From: Anolis sagrei
Lineage: Eukaryota > Chordata > Lepidosauria > Squamata > Anolidae
NCBI RefSeq assembly: GCF_037176765.1
Contig: NC_090034.1
Location: forward strand, 89,436,000 to 89,499,999
Direction: 5' to 3'
Length of the DNA: 64,000 nucleotides
The notes under the pieces were generated by a model that saw only the letters and a list, made by a program, of their open reading frames with translations, was not told the origin of the DNA and ran no database searches. Position 1 is the stretch's first letter. Each line of letters opens with the position of its first letter. Below are positions 26,003 through 38,190 of the stretch, piece after piece. The translations under genes were made by a program, and so were the position numbers.

Positions 26003-27856
26003 TCTATATATATAAATTTGTTAGGGGCATCCAACGAGGAAACAAAACTCAAAAAACCCCCAACGAAACTTAACCAAAATTCCCATGCCCATAACACAAC
26101 CCACAAGGTACAAACATATCTACTCAAAATGAAAAACAACACAACAACACACTCACAAAACGGCAAAACAACAAAACTAAAAAAAACCCCAAAGAAACTT
26201 AACCAAAATCCCCGTGCCCATAACACAACCACAAGGTACAAACATATCTACTCAAAATGAAAAACAACACAACAACACACTCACAAAACGGCAAAACAAC
26301 AAAACTCAAAAATCCCCCAACGAAACTTAACTAAAATCCCCGTGCCCATAACACAAACCACAAGGTACAAACATATCTACTCAAAATGAAAAACAACACA
26401 ACAACACACTCACAAAACGGCAAAACAACAAAACTCAAAAATCCCCCAACGAAACTTAACCAAAATCCCCGTGCCCATAACACAACCCACAAGGTACAAA
26501 CATATCTACTCAAAATGAAAAACAACACAGCAACACACTCACAAAACGGCAAAAGAACAAAACTCAAAAAAACCCCAACGAAACTTAACCAAAATTCCCA
26601 TGCCCATAACACAACCCACAAGGTACAAACATATCTATTCAAAATGAAAAACAACACAACAACACACTCACAAAACGGCAAAACAACTGACCATGCGCAT
26701 TGGCGCCCAGCCACAAGTTCCCTGGCGCGCGCACATGGCCTTCCGGCCAACGTTCCCTCTGCGGAAACCATGCCCACTCCAAGCCCCGCCGCGCCGCTTC
26801 CCGCACACACACACCCCCTGCCGCACACACACACGCAACCCCACGCTCCATCACTCCCCCCGCCACCGCATACACACACGCAACCCCACTCCCCCCGCCA
26901 CCACACACGCACACGCAACCCCACGCTCCATCACTCCCCCCACCGCCGCACACACACGCAACCCCACTCCCCCCGCCGCCGCACACACACACGCAACCCC
27001 ACGCTCCATCACTCCCCCCGCTGCCGCACACACACACGCAACCCCACGCTCCATCACTCCCCTGCCCCAATCTTACCTCCTTTTACTTCACGCCACCTCC
27101 AAACCCCACCCCGCCCCTTACCGCCATGTCAAAATCTAGGAAAGACAGGAAGGAAGGAAAGAAGGAAGAAAGAGGAAGGGAGGTAAAGAAAAAGGGGGAA
27201 GGAAGGAAAGTTAGAGGAAGAAGAAAAGGAAAGAAAAGGAAAGATGGAAGGAAAGAAAAGAGAGACAGCAGAAGAGAAAGAAAAAGGGGGAAGGAAGGAA
27301 AGAGATAGAGAAAGAAGAGGAGAAGGAAAGATGGGAAGGAAGGAAGGAAGGAAGGAAGGAAGGAAGGAAGGAAGGAAGGAAGGAGGGAGGGAGGGAGGGA
27401 GGGAGGGAGGGAGGAAAAGAAGGAGAGAAAGAGGGAAGATTGGCCACAGCAACACGTGGCGGGTAAAGGTTGTTATTTCTATTATTATTATTATTATGCT
27501 ATTGTTCCTCTGAGACCCTTTTAGAGGGAATGGGAGAGGTGTCAGGTCCCGGAGGCAATGCATTGCATTATTGTTATTGTTATGATGGTGGTGAAATAAA
27601 AGGAAATAAAAAGTGAAAGAAGGAAGCAAACAGGGAGGGAAGAAAGGCAAAGGAAGAAAGGGGGAGGGAATGAAGGAAAGAGAGAAGGATGAAACCAAGT
27701 AGTGAAAGAAGGAAAGAAAGAAAGAGGTAGAGAAGGAAGAAAGGAGAGAAAGGGGGAGGAAAAGGGGGAATAGTCTTTCATAATAGTCCAGATATCTACC
27801 TCAACTTTGATAAGTTTTACTATAGGCCACAGCAACGCGTGGCAGGGCACAGCTAG
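26003..27856 (+). mobile_element. Helitron, 1.85 kb, inserted in a CR1 tail
   Basis: It starts TCTATATATATAAATTTG after A, and ends GGCAGGGCACAGCTAG before T; the CR1 tail reads through across the ends. Inside are about five copies of a 131-bp repeat (26040-26690), a C-rich minisatellite with CACACACGCAACCCCACGCT (26790-27060), long purine runs GGAAGGAAGGAA (27135-27440), and two terminal-type hairpins, GCCACAGCAACACGTGGC (27442) and GCCACAGCAACGCGTGGC (27826). No Rep/helicase is encoded. The long open frames in it are by-products of the repeats. Confidence 0.9.
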
Positions 27857-28374
27857 TGATTCTATGATTCTAAGATAGGATCTTGTTAACATAGCCACAT
27901 CCTACTGCTTCTCTCAAAATATTAAGAGTTTTATAATGACATTGAATTAATTTTGTTAAGGTCTATAACTTGAAACATCTGCTCGGTCCTGTTTTTGGCT
28001 TTGATGCATGGCATCTGGTTTGCTGTTATTGTTCTGCATTACCTTTTTCTTTCTTTCGATTTCTTTACAGTTTTTCTCTTTTTTTAGTTTAGTTTCAATT
28101 ATAATTTTCAAAAATATATTTGGGATGTTTCAGATTTCTGGACTGCTTTCAGATAGGCAGCTTAAGCTAGAGAAAGATAAGGTCAAGCTAGTTTACAAAA
28201 TAAATACGACTTTTCTGCTCAGTGTGTATTGTACAAATATTTGCACGAATCAGGAGAGCTGTCCTTTCGGGAAATTTCACACATTGCAAAAAAAGAGTAC
28301 ATCATTCACCTAGAAATCCTATCTCTGAAGATCTACTACATTACACAGCCCTTGTTACCACTTTAACTGTCATG

Positions 28375-29291
28375 GCTACAACATAGAGTTGGAAGAAACC
28401 TCGTGGGCCATCTAGTCCAACCCCACTGTCAAGAAGAAGGAAAATTGCATTCAAAGCACCCCAACAGATGGCCATCCAACCTCTGTTTAAAAGTCTCCAA
28501 AGAAGGAGCCTCCACCACACTCCGAAGCAGATAGTTCCACTGCTGAACAGCTCTCACTGTTGGGAAGTTTTTCCTAATGTTCAGGTGGAATCTCCTTTCC
28601 TGTAGTTTGAAGCCATTATTCCATGTCCTAGTCTCCAGGGCAACAGAAAACAAGCTTGCTCTCTCCTCCCTATGACTTCCCCTCACATATTTATAAATGG
28701 CCCTCATCATGTCTCCTCTCAGCCTTCTCTTCTGCAGGCTAAACATGTCTGACTCTTTAAGCTGCTCCTCATAGGGCGTGTTCTCCAGACCCTTGATCAT
28801 TTTAGTCACCTTCCTCTGGACACATTCTAGCTTGTCAACATCTTTAAACTGCGGTGCCCAGAATTGGACTAAGTGTGATTCCAGGTGTGGTCTGACCAAG
28901 GCAGAATAGAGGGGTAGCCTGACTTCCCCGATTCTAGACACTATACTCTTATTTATGGAGGCCAAAATCCCATTGGCTTTTTTAGCTGCCACATGACATT
29001 GTTACCTCATGTTTAACTTGCTGTCTACAAGCACTCCAAGACCTTTTTCACACATACAGTTGAGCCAGATGTCCCCATTCTGTATCTTTGCATTTCATTT
29101 TTTTTTTTTTGCCTAAGTGGAGTGTCTTGCATTTGTCCCCACTGAACTTCGGTTTGTTAGTTTTGACCCATCTCTCTAATCTGTCAATATTGTTTTGGTT
29201 CTGTCCCTGTCTTCTGGGGTATTAGCTATCCCTCCCAATTTGATATCATCTGCAAACTTGATGATCATGACTTATAACCCTTCATCTAAGG
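28375..29291 (-). mobile_element. CR1 LINE 3' end
   Basis: The minus frame 28429-28992 encodes [52 protein letters not shown] and NIRKNFPTVRAVQQWN. Older RT sequence extends to 29291, where a SPIN-type element breaks it. The 3' end has AGAGTTGGAAGAAACCTCGT. Confidence 0.92.
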
Positions 29292-30019
29292 CAGTAGTTC
29301 TCAACATTCCTAATTCTGTGACCCCTTAATACAGTTCCTCATGTTGTGGTGACCCCCAACCATAAAATTATTTTTGTAGCTACTTCATAAATGTAATTTT
29401 ACTAGTGTTGTGAATCGTAAAGTAAATATCTGATATGGAAGATGTATTTTCATTCATGGAACCAAATTTGGCACAAATACCCGATATGCCCAAATTTGAT
29501 TACTGGTGGGTTTTTTGGGAGGATTGATTTTGTCATTTGGGATTTGTAGTTGCTGGGATTTATAGTTAACCTGCGATCTGAACTCCACCAAAGATGGAAT
29601 TGAACCAAACTTGGCACACAGAACTCCCATGACCAACAGAAAATACTGGCAGGGTTTGGTGGGCATTGACCTTGAGTTCTGGAGTTATAGTTCATACATC
29701 CAGAGCCCTGTGGACTCAATCAATTATAGAGCTATACCAAACTTGGCATGGATACACAATATGCCCAAATGTGAACACTGGTGAAGTTTGGGGGAAATAG
29801 ATCTTGACATTTGGGAGTTGTAGTTGCTGGAATTTATAGTTAACCTACAATCAAAGAGCATCTGAACCCTACCAACGATAGAATTGGGCCAGATTTCCCA
29901 CACAGAACCCTCATGACTAAGAGAAAATATTGTGTTTTCCGATAGTCTTTTGCAACCCCTCTGACGCCCCCCCCCCCCCCCACCCCCAGGGATCCCAGCC
30001 CCCAGGTTGAGAAACACTG
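29292..30019 (+). mobile_element. SPIN-type hAT element in CR1
   Basis: The left end CAGTAGTTCTCAACATTCC is followed by GACCCCTTAATACAGTTCC and the ATGAATC/ATGTAAATATCTG block. The interior module holds TTGTAGTTGCTGGGATTTAT. The right end is GGTTGAGAAACACTG. The 8-bp flanks ATCTAAGG and ATCTAAGT differ by one base. The 5' 180 bases match the SPIN transposon known from several tetrapods. Confidence 0.85.
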
Positions 30020-31087
30020 ATCTAAGTCATTAATAAAAAGGTAATAATGTAATAATGGGACTTGCAGTTGGGTAAAAGAGATAGTTTTAATTCCTTGCTA
30101 GAGATCTCAATTGGAATTTAGATCATTAGAGCTCACTTTCTGAATTCCAAGTGCCCCTGACAACCTGCAAATTCCAGAACTCTATGAGACAAAGACATGA
30201 CCGGTAAGTGGTGTCAAAGCACTATAATTATGCAATGTGGATACACCTTGGGTCTTCCCTGCTCGTTCACGGAGAGAGGAACAAGTCTTTAATATGGACA
30301 CAGTGTGATTACATTAACTATATCCATCCCATATAGCTCTCGATATGACTCAGTGTCCACAGAGATGAAGAAGATATTGTGTTCAAAGAAACAGTCTGTT
30401 GTAGCACAAAACGAATAAAAATGGGAAAGAAATCCAGGAACACCTTAACAATAATTTTAGCATTATGTTTATTTATAACCTGTTTTTCTCTCTTCAAATG
30501 AGACTCAAAACAACTTACAAAACAAGTCAATACAATTTAAAAATATATATTTTAGTACATGTTTTTGTGGATATTAATGCAATTTTTAGATGCACTGATG
30601 AAGTGGCATTAAAGCCAAAGGTTCAAAAGCACTTTATATAGTTGTAGGGGGTAGAGTAGAATATAAATGGATACAGAAAGATGTAAATAGTGACTAGGAT
30701 TAAAAAAATGATTTAAAACCTATAGCTTGGGCGTTGGTGGTGAATTGTTGGTGGACACATACTACGTAGTGTGCCCAATTACGACGTGGCTGAATGATTA
30801 AGGAGCTGCTCTATAATAATAGAAGTGTGGATACAGATTCAACAACTCAAAATGCACCGCCTTCTCTTTCTCCTCATCATGACTGTGTTTGCTCCCAAAG
30901 GAAGATCAGAAGCTGTAGCAGCTCCCCATCTCTTGCCTCCAGCTTCCCAATCCTATAGAAAAAGGATAGACCCTTAACCCTTAACTAAACTTATATACAT
31001 TTACTGGAACTCCAACTCCCAGACCATGGAAGAGATTACATTATGCGTAATGCAAAACATATGGGAGGTCCGTGGTTCACTGTCTCC
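30020..31087. other. Mostly unassigned stretch
   Basis: A short LINE-like tail (TTTATTTATAACCTGTTTTTC) is at 30467-30545. The rest holds no repeat I recognise. A small ORF at 30852-30977 is listed separately. Confidence 0.4.
30852..30977 (+). CDS. Possible 41-residue secreted peptide ORF
   Basis: The frame reads MHRLLFLLLIMTVFAPKGRS, then EAVAAPHLLPPASQSYRKRI and DP. It begins with a good signal-peptide core and has a dibasic-rich end. The start context is AAAATGC, weak at +4. No family is recognised and no splice partner is seen, so it may be chance or the first exon of an unknown gene. Confidence 0.2.
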   Translation: MHRLLFLLIMTVFAPKGRSEAVAAPHLLPPASQSYRKRIDP

Positions 31088-31095
31088 CTATAGAA

Positions 31096-31831
31096 CAGTG
31101 GTTTTCAGCCTTCCTAATGCTGCGACCCCTCATGTTGTGGTGGCCTCCAACCATAACATTATTTTCATTGCTACTTCATAACTGTAATTTTGCTACTGTT
31201 ATGAATCGTAATGTAAATATCCAATATGCAGGGTGTATTTTCATTCATTGGACCATGTTTGGCACAAATACCTGATATGCTCAAATTGGAACACTGGTGG
31301 TGTTGGGGTGGGGGGAGGGGACTGATTTTGTCATTTGGGAGTTGTAGTTGCTGGGATTTACAGTTCATCTACAATCAAAGAGCCTTCGGCACTCCACCAA
31401 CCAAATTGAACCAAATTTGAACCAAATTTGGAACACAGAACTCCCATCACGAGCAGAAAATACTGGAGGCCTTTGGTGGGCATTGGCCTTGAGTTTTGAA
31501 GTTGTAATTCATCTATATCTAGAGAACACTGTGGACTCAAACAATGATGGATCTGGATCAAACTTGGCACGAATACTCAATATGTCCAACTGTGAACACT
31601 CATGGAGTTTGGGGAAAATAGACCTTGACATTTGGGAGTGGTAGTTGCTGGTATTTATAATTCTCCTGCAATCAAAGAGCATTCTGTACCTCACCAATGA
31701 CAGAATTGGGCCAAACTTCCCACACAGAACCCCCATAACCAACAGAAAATACTGTGTTTTCGATGGTGTTTGGCGACCCCCTTGCGACCCCCCCCCCCAA
31801 GGGGTCCAGACCCCCAGGTTGAGAAACGCTG
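31096..31831 (+). mobile_element. SPIN-type hAT element
   Basis: It starts CAGTGGTTTTCAGCCTTCC and ends GGTTGAGAAACGCTG. The flanks CTATAGAA (31088-31095) and CTATAGAG (31832-31839) match at 7 of 8. The interior carries both half-units of the module also seen in the 51.6-53.0 kb array. It lies just 3' of the MS4A gene. Confidence 0.87.
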
Positions 31832-31859
31832 CTATAGAGGTAATTTTAAAATAATCCCA

Positions 31860-31865
31860 TTTATT
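31860..31865 (-). terminator. Likely polyadenylation signal of the MS4A gene
   Basis: AATAAA on the minus strand, about 245 bases after the stop codon at 32111-32113. No other AATAAA lies between the stop and the SPIN copy. Confidence 0.45.
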
Positions 31866-32110
31866 CCAGTGCCCCGTTTTAGAGCTTCCATGTTTCTGCT
31901 CTATTTAAATTTTGGCTGAAATATTAAAAGCTGTCTACATTATCAACATCTCTCCACATTGTTCATGATATCCACTGTATTTGAATGATTGAGAAGATAA
32001 GGATTAGTTAAGAAAGCTCTTTAGTTCATAGATACACATTTCATCTTCTTCCCCTGGGAGCTGAAGTATGAGACGGAAGTTCAGAAAAGCAGAGTTGAAG
32101 AAACAAGAGT

Positions 32111-32191
32111 TCAGAAAGTCTTGGGATCCTTGGACACAGCTGTCTGGGTATCAGCGCTGCTGGGGGCCATGTTCTGATAAACCACCACAAC
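32111..32191 (-). CDS. MS4A exon, C-terminal tail
   Basis: The acceptor CATTCTTCAG is followed by VVVVYQNMAPSSADTQTAVS, KDPKTF and TGA. It is too short to stand out alone, but phase and position fit the family (tail exon right after TM4). Confidence 0.78.
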   Translation of the reverse strand, partial: VVVVYQNMAPSSADTQTAVSKDPKTF

Positions 32192-32622
32192 CTGAAGAAT
32201 GAAAAAGGCCATGGACAAAATCATCTCCTTAGCCACTTATTCTGCTCTTCAATAGCTAAACAGCTGCTTGCTTCTGCCCACAGCACTCTTAACAACAACA
32301 ACAACAATTTAGTTATATTCTGCCCTATCTCCCCAAGGGACTTAGGGAGGTTTACAACAGATATTGGCACACATTCAATGCCATGAGAAGTTGAACAAAG
32401 ACAAAAATAACCAACCCCCAATTTCCAAAAACAAATTCACATCTACATCAATAATAATAATAATAATACACCATACTGCAATATTACTAGTAATATTATA
32501 TGTAATATATAATGTACAATTATCATATTATTATATATTATCATATTATACTTTATTATTATACCACAATATATATAATACACTATCAGTATATTACACT
32601 ATCATACACTATTACTATTATA

Positions 32623-32659
<37 letters not shown>

Positions 32660-35600
32660 GTTATTATTATTATTCCAAAGGGACAAATGGCTGCTTACAT
32701 GGTAATATATATATTGTACCATATCATAAGTTGTAGTATATACAATATACAATATATTATAATAGACCGTTATTAATATTAAATAAATGAGCCCTCAGTG
32801 GTGCAGTGGGCTAAACCCTTCTGCCGGGAGGACTGAAGACCAACAGATCATAGGTTTGAATCCGGGGAGAGCACGGATGAGCTCCCTCTGTCAGCTCCAG
32901 CTCCCCATGCGGGGACATGAGAGAAGCCTCCCACAAAGATGGTAAAAATCAAAACATCCGGGCTTCCCCGGGCAATGTCCTTGCAGATGGCCAATTCTCT
33001 CACACCACAAGCGACTGGCAGTTTCTCAAGTCGCTCCTGACACACACACACACACACACACACAAATACTACATACAATATAGCAGCACTATTACAATGT
33101 TTATTATTTCTATATATTAGTAAAGGTAAAGGTTTCCCCTGACATTAAGTCCAGTCATGTCCAACTCTGGGGGGTGGTGCTTAACTTCATTTCTAAGCCA
33201 AAGAGCTGGCCTTGTCTGTAGACACCTCCAAGGTCATGTGGCCAGCAAGACTGCATGGAGCACCGTTACCTTCCCGCCAAGGCGGTACCTATTGATCTAC
33301 TCATTTTTGCATGTTTTTGAACTGCTAGGCTGGCAGAAGCTGGGGCTAACCGTGGGAGCTCACCCCGCTCCCCAGAATCGAACCACCAACCTCTCAGTCA
33401 GCAAGTTCAGCGACTTAGTTGTTTCATCAGGGGGCCTGAGAAGGCCTAAGAGAAGGCTTAAGACCTTATAAAACTATCATTCCAGAGTAATAACCCATGA
33501 TAGTTAAAGTGGTGTTGCATTAATGCTGCCGTGATGATGCGCCCCCAGACTGAATATTACCGTTTCAGTATAGGCATCTCGGCACACAGTCTTGCATCCA
33601 AAGGCAGCAGTAGAAATGGCAATGCAGCACTCGAGGATGGCGAAAACCAGTAAAACTGCAAGAATCCCATATCTGGTATTCTGCCAATAAAACATACAGG
33701 AAAAGGATTCATTCTTCAGGGCTGAACATATAACCAGATTCTGATCCAAGTTTCATGCAACCAAACATTATTTAATAACAAAGAAAGAAACACAAACTAA
33801 GCTAAACTGGAAGGCACTCATATGAGGGTTGAATGAAAAGTAATGCCTCCACCTTCGCAACTCCTCAACAGATGGGAGTACTGGTATGCGGCAGGTACTA
33901 GCTTGTTCAGTAGACTCTCCTCTACAGTTTCATTTTGGCGGGAAGCCTTAGCATTGAATGGTTGTGTTGTTAAAGTGTGAAGTATGAAACCTTGCGCAGA
34001 TGGTTGGTCAATGCGACTTAAGCAATGTGCAGTCATTGAATTCCTGACAGCAGAAGGCATCACCCCAAAGGAGATTCATCAGAGAATGCAATCTATTTAT
34101 GGTGATTGTGTTGATGTGAATACTGTGAGTCGATGGGCAAGTAAGTTTAAAGATGTTGAGGTGGGAACATCTGACTTGCATGACAAACAAAGAGTTGGAC
34201 GTCCTGTGACAGTAACCACTGAGTTTCACAAGCAAAGGGTTGATAGATTGATTCAGGACGATCATCGTCTCACTCAGAGAGAAATTTCAAGCATAATCTG
34301 CATTTCACAAGAACGTGTGGGGCACATTATTGCTTTACTTGGCTTTTGGAAGATCTGTGCACTATGGGTACACAGCAGAATTTCAGAGACTGGATCTCAC
34401 TCCCGTACGGCATCCTCCATACAGTCCAGATTTAGCACCTTCTGACTTCAATTTGTTCCCGATAACGAAAGAAGATTTGCAGGGACATCATTATGCTTCT
34501 GATGAAGACGTTGAGAGAACTGTGAGATGCTGGTTGCGGCTTCAGAAAACTTGTTCATCATTGGCAGAAATGTATCCAATTGCCTAATGATTATGTGGAA
34601 AAGTGAATAGTGATAGTTAAAGAACACATTCTAAGGATTATTTCTGTGTTTGATTTATTAAAATATTCCCATCCAAATACAAGTAACGAAGGTGGAGGCA
34701 TTACTTTTCATTCAACCCTCGTACTAGGATGGCAAACAGCTGGAGAAAAGTCAGGGTTTCAAACACTATTCCCAGGCAAGGAAGCAGATAGCCCAACCAA
34801 CACATATGCATTAGAGTGAATTTCAAGACTAAAAAGAACAGTCAAACATGATTATAACTTGGAAGACTCCAAGAATGTTGTACTCTTTTAAGAGCAGTGG
34901 GGGGACGGGGACGGGACTAATTCCAAATGTCCCTTTGGATACGCAACATGGTCTACTCCTAATGAGATATTTACTTACATGATAAATCATTTTATTAGCA
35001 CACTCTTTTATATCTGCTTCCGATTCGGAGAAGTCACATCCATAATAGTAATACCTTCGGTCAAATATTAATGAAATGCAAAGCAATATGATCCCAACGC
35101 CAGCTGTGACGGCACCCACAACATTCATTCCCAGCATGCCTTTCACCTAATAATGAGAAACAATACAATATTATTTCATTAAGTTTAGTACAGGTATAGA
35201 ATCATAGAATCATTGTTGGCCATTCAGTCCAACCCCCTGCTAAAAAGCAGAAAAATCGCATTCAAAGCACCCCCGACAGATGGCCATCCAGCCTCTGTTT
35301 AAAAGCCTCCAACACACTCCAAGGCACAGAGTTCCATTGTTGAACGGCTCTCACAGTCAGGAAGTTCTTCCTCATGTTTACGTGGAATCTCCTTTCTTGT
35401 AGTTTGAAGCCATTGTTCCACTTCCTGGTGTCCAGGGCAGCAGGAAACAAGCTTGCTCCCTCCTCCCTATGACTTCCCCTCACATATTGATACATGGTTA
35501 TCATGTCTCCTCTCAGCCTTCTCCACTTCAGGCTAAACATGACCAGCTCTTTAAGCCGCTCCTCATAGGGTTTGTTCTCCAGACTCTTGATCATTTTAGT

Positions 35601-38151
35601 CACCCTCTTTTGGACACATTCCAGCCTGTCAACATCTCCCTTCAATTTTGGTGCTCAGAATTGGACACAGTATTCCAGATGCAGTCTAACCAAGGCAGAA
35701 TGTTTATTTTTATTTATTTTATTTATTTACAGTATTTCTATACCGCTTTTCTCACCCTGAGGGGGACTCAAAGCAGTTTACACATAAGTAATGGCAAAAT
35801 TCAATGCCAGTACAAACAATTATAATTATACACTACAATTAAACATAAATCAAATTAAAACCATACATCCATAAGCAGTAAAACAATCATTAAAACAATA
35901 AAACAGTCTCGTTTGTCAAATTGCCGTTGCAGTCATTGTCTTCCTGAAATACTGCATACATTTACTTCTACTGCCCGAAGGTCTGGTCTGAAAGCCATGA
36001 TATTTTTTCTAAAAGCCAGGAGGGAGGGAGTGGATCTTACCTCATTTGGGAGTGTGTTACACAGGCGGGGGGCCACAGCCGAGAAGGCCCTGTCTCTCAT
36101 CCCCGCCAGGCGCATCTGTGCTCTTGACGGGAGCGAGAGCAGGGCCTCCCTAGATGATCTTAGATTATGAGGTGGGACGTAGGGGCGGATGTGTTCGGAC
36201 AAGTAAGCTGGGCCAGAATCATATAGAGCTTTATAGGTCAAGACCAGCACTTTGAATTGGGCTCGGAGATGGACCGGCAGCCAGTGGAGCTGGCACAGCA
36301 GGAGGGTGGTATGCTCCCTGTATGCCACCCCAGTTAGTAATCTGGCTGCCGCCCATTGAACTAGCTGAAGTTTCCGAGCTGTCTTCAAAGGCAGCCTCAC
36401 GTAGAGCACATTTGGTGAAGGCAAGAGAATTATAAAAAATCTCATTCTTTCTGTCAGCACTGCAAGAAGAGAAGCGGTGGGCGTGGCTAATTACAGCCAT
36501 CGCAACTGTAGTTTGGGAAGGCCAGGCCCCCAATGGTAGAGATTGCAAAAGGCCCTGCTATTAAACTACATTTCCCACAATGCACACCTGCTCATTAACC
36601 GAAATGTCTGAAGGACCTAAAAATAGCTGTCTGTAGCAGTCTTCGTCTAAATATAAAATAAACTGATTGAATCTACAAAGGAGTCTAAAGAAGGCAGCAA
36701 AGCAATAAGCAACTTTTGCAAAGTCAAGAGAACATAAACTGCTTTAAAAACCAATCCTTTTTACTTTGGCCACATTGCCATGAAAAAGGCACTGGGAAAG
36801 CCAGTCAGCCCTTTACAGTCAGTAAGTAATGACAAAATAAAATGATGATTGCATCTGCAAATAAGGATAAATGGATGGATGTGTCTTGAGGGTCCCTTCC
36901 AACTCAGTAGAGGAAGCAAATGGATGTCAGGAGAGTTTGAATGGTGACTTTCTGCCCAGAAGAAGGGGGTCAGTCTAGATGTCCCTTGATGGGGTCTGTA
37001 CTATGATTTCTGTTCTCCACCAAGTTAACACAGTTTGTGCCATAAAAACAAACAAAAGTTTCTGGAGTAGAACAACTACTTTCAAAGTAAAAACCATTAA
37101 ATGAAACAGGAAATAACACTTTCAAATGAGGAACAGATTTTCTTTATTAAAAATGTTTTTTATAATAACTTTGAAAATTTGCCAAAAATCCATGGATAAG
37201 TCAAAGTTTATGAAATTTGGTGACCTAACAGCAGTTAATGTGTTCTACCACTGTAGCAACTTTCATCAGAATTGGTCTAAAAATGAGGGAGGAAAAATCC
37301 CATGTAATTTCCACAGTGTCTGCTGTTATTCCCTACTGCGCATGCGCATCTGCATTAACGAATTGATTTGGAAGTTTCAGAAGTTTCGGAAAGTTTCGTT
37401 TTTTTAAAAAAAATCCAGAAGTGACTTTAGAATTGAATCACCAAATTGAACCATTTTTTTTTTCTGGATCAACCAAGCCTAGTAGCTACACAAACTACTC
37501 CCAAATTGATTATGGTTGCCCCTTCAGTATACATCTTTCTTACCATTTCTGGACTTCTCTGTACTCTCGGCACTGCTGAATACAGGAATACAGGAATAAA
37601 TCACTACATTAGATGCATGACACCCACTTTTGGGGAATGTGCTTTTCCTGCATGGCAAGGGGTTGGACTGGGTGGCCCATGTGGTCTCTTCCAACTCTAT
37701 TCTTCTATAATTCATCTCCCAGAATCCTTCTCCATGAGCAATGCTGGCTTGAGCCCAAAGCATCTGTGAGCCACTGCTCGCCCATGAGGCCCATCCTCTC
37801 AATCATATCACTCATTCTCCAAATAGGTCACTTACCAGTGACATCTTTGGATTCCTGGCAGCTGCCACAGACAGAGATCCTGAAATGATGTACTAGGAGA
37901 GATAAAAATGTCAGAAGTGGCAACAAACAAGATTCAAGTGACTGTCTTGCATTCCTCCCATTCTTTCTTAGATCTTCATCAGAAAATCATCAACTTGGAT
38001 CTCAGGGCCCTTCCACACAGCCATATACTGTGTATACTCAAGTATAAGATGGGCTTTTCAGCCCTTTTTTAGGCTGAACACCCCCCTCCCTCGGCTTATA
38101 CTCGAGTCAAAATAATTTATTATTTGACTCAGTTATTATTAGTATTATTTC

Positions 38152-38190
<39 letters not shown>

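Noticed and set aside
26040-26690. Regular repeats that could suggest a CRISPR array
   Set aside because: The units are 131 bp with no spacer structure, in a vertebrate genome, and inside a Helitron.
26386-27308. Long open frames of up to 266 codons on both strands
   Set aside because: They follow the 131-bp and CACACACGC-type tandem repeats; composition and periodicity explain the lack of stops.
27129-27698. Open frame rich in Pro, Ser, Phe and Leu
   Set aside because: It is the reverse of purine runs; no signal, splice site or family.
33984-34445. Host gene with helix-turn-helix
   Set aside because: It is the N-terminal half of a mariner transposase between matching terminal repeats.
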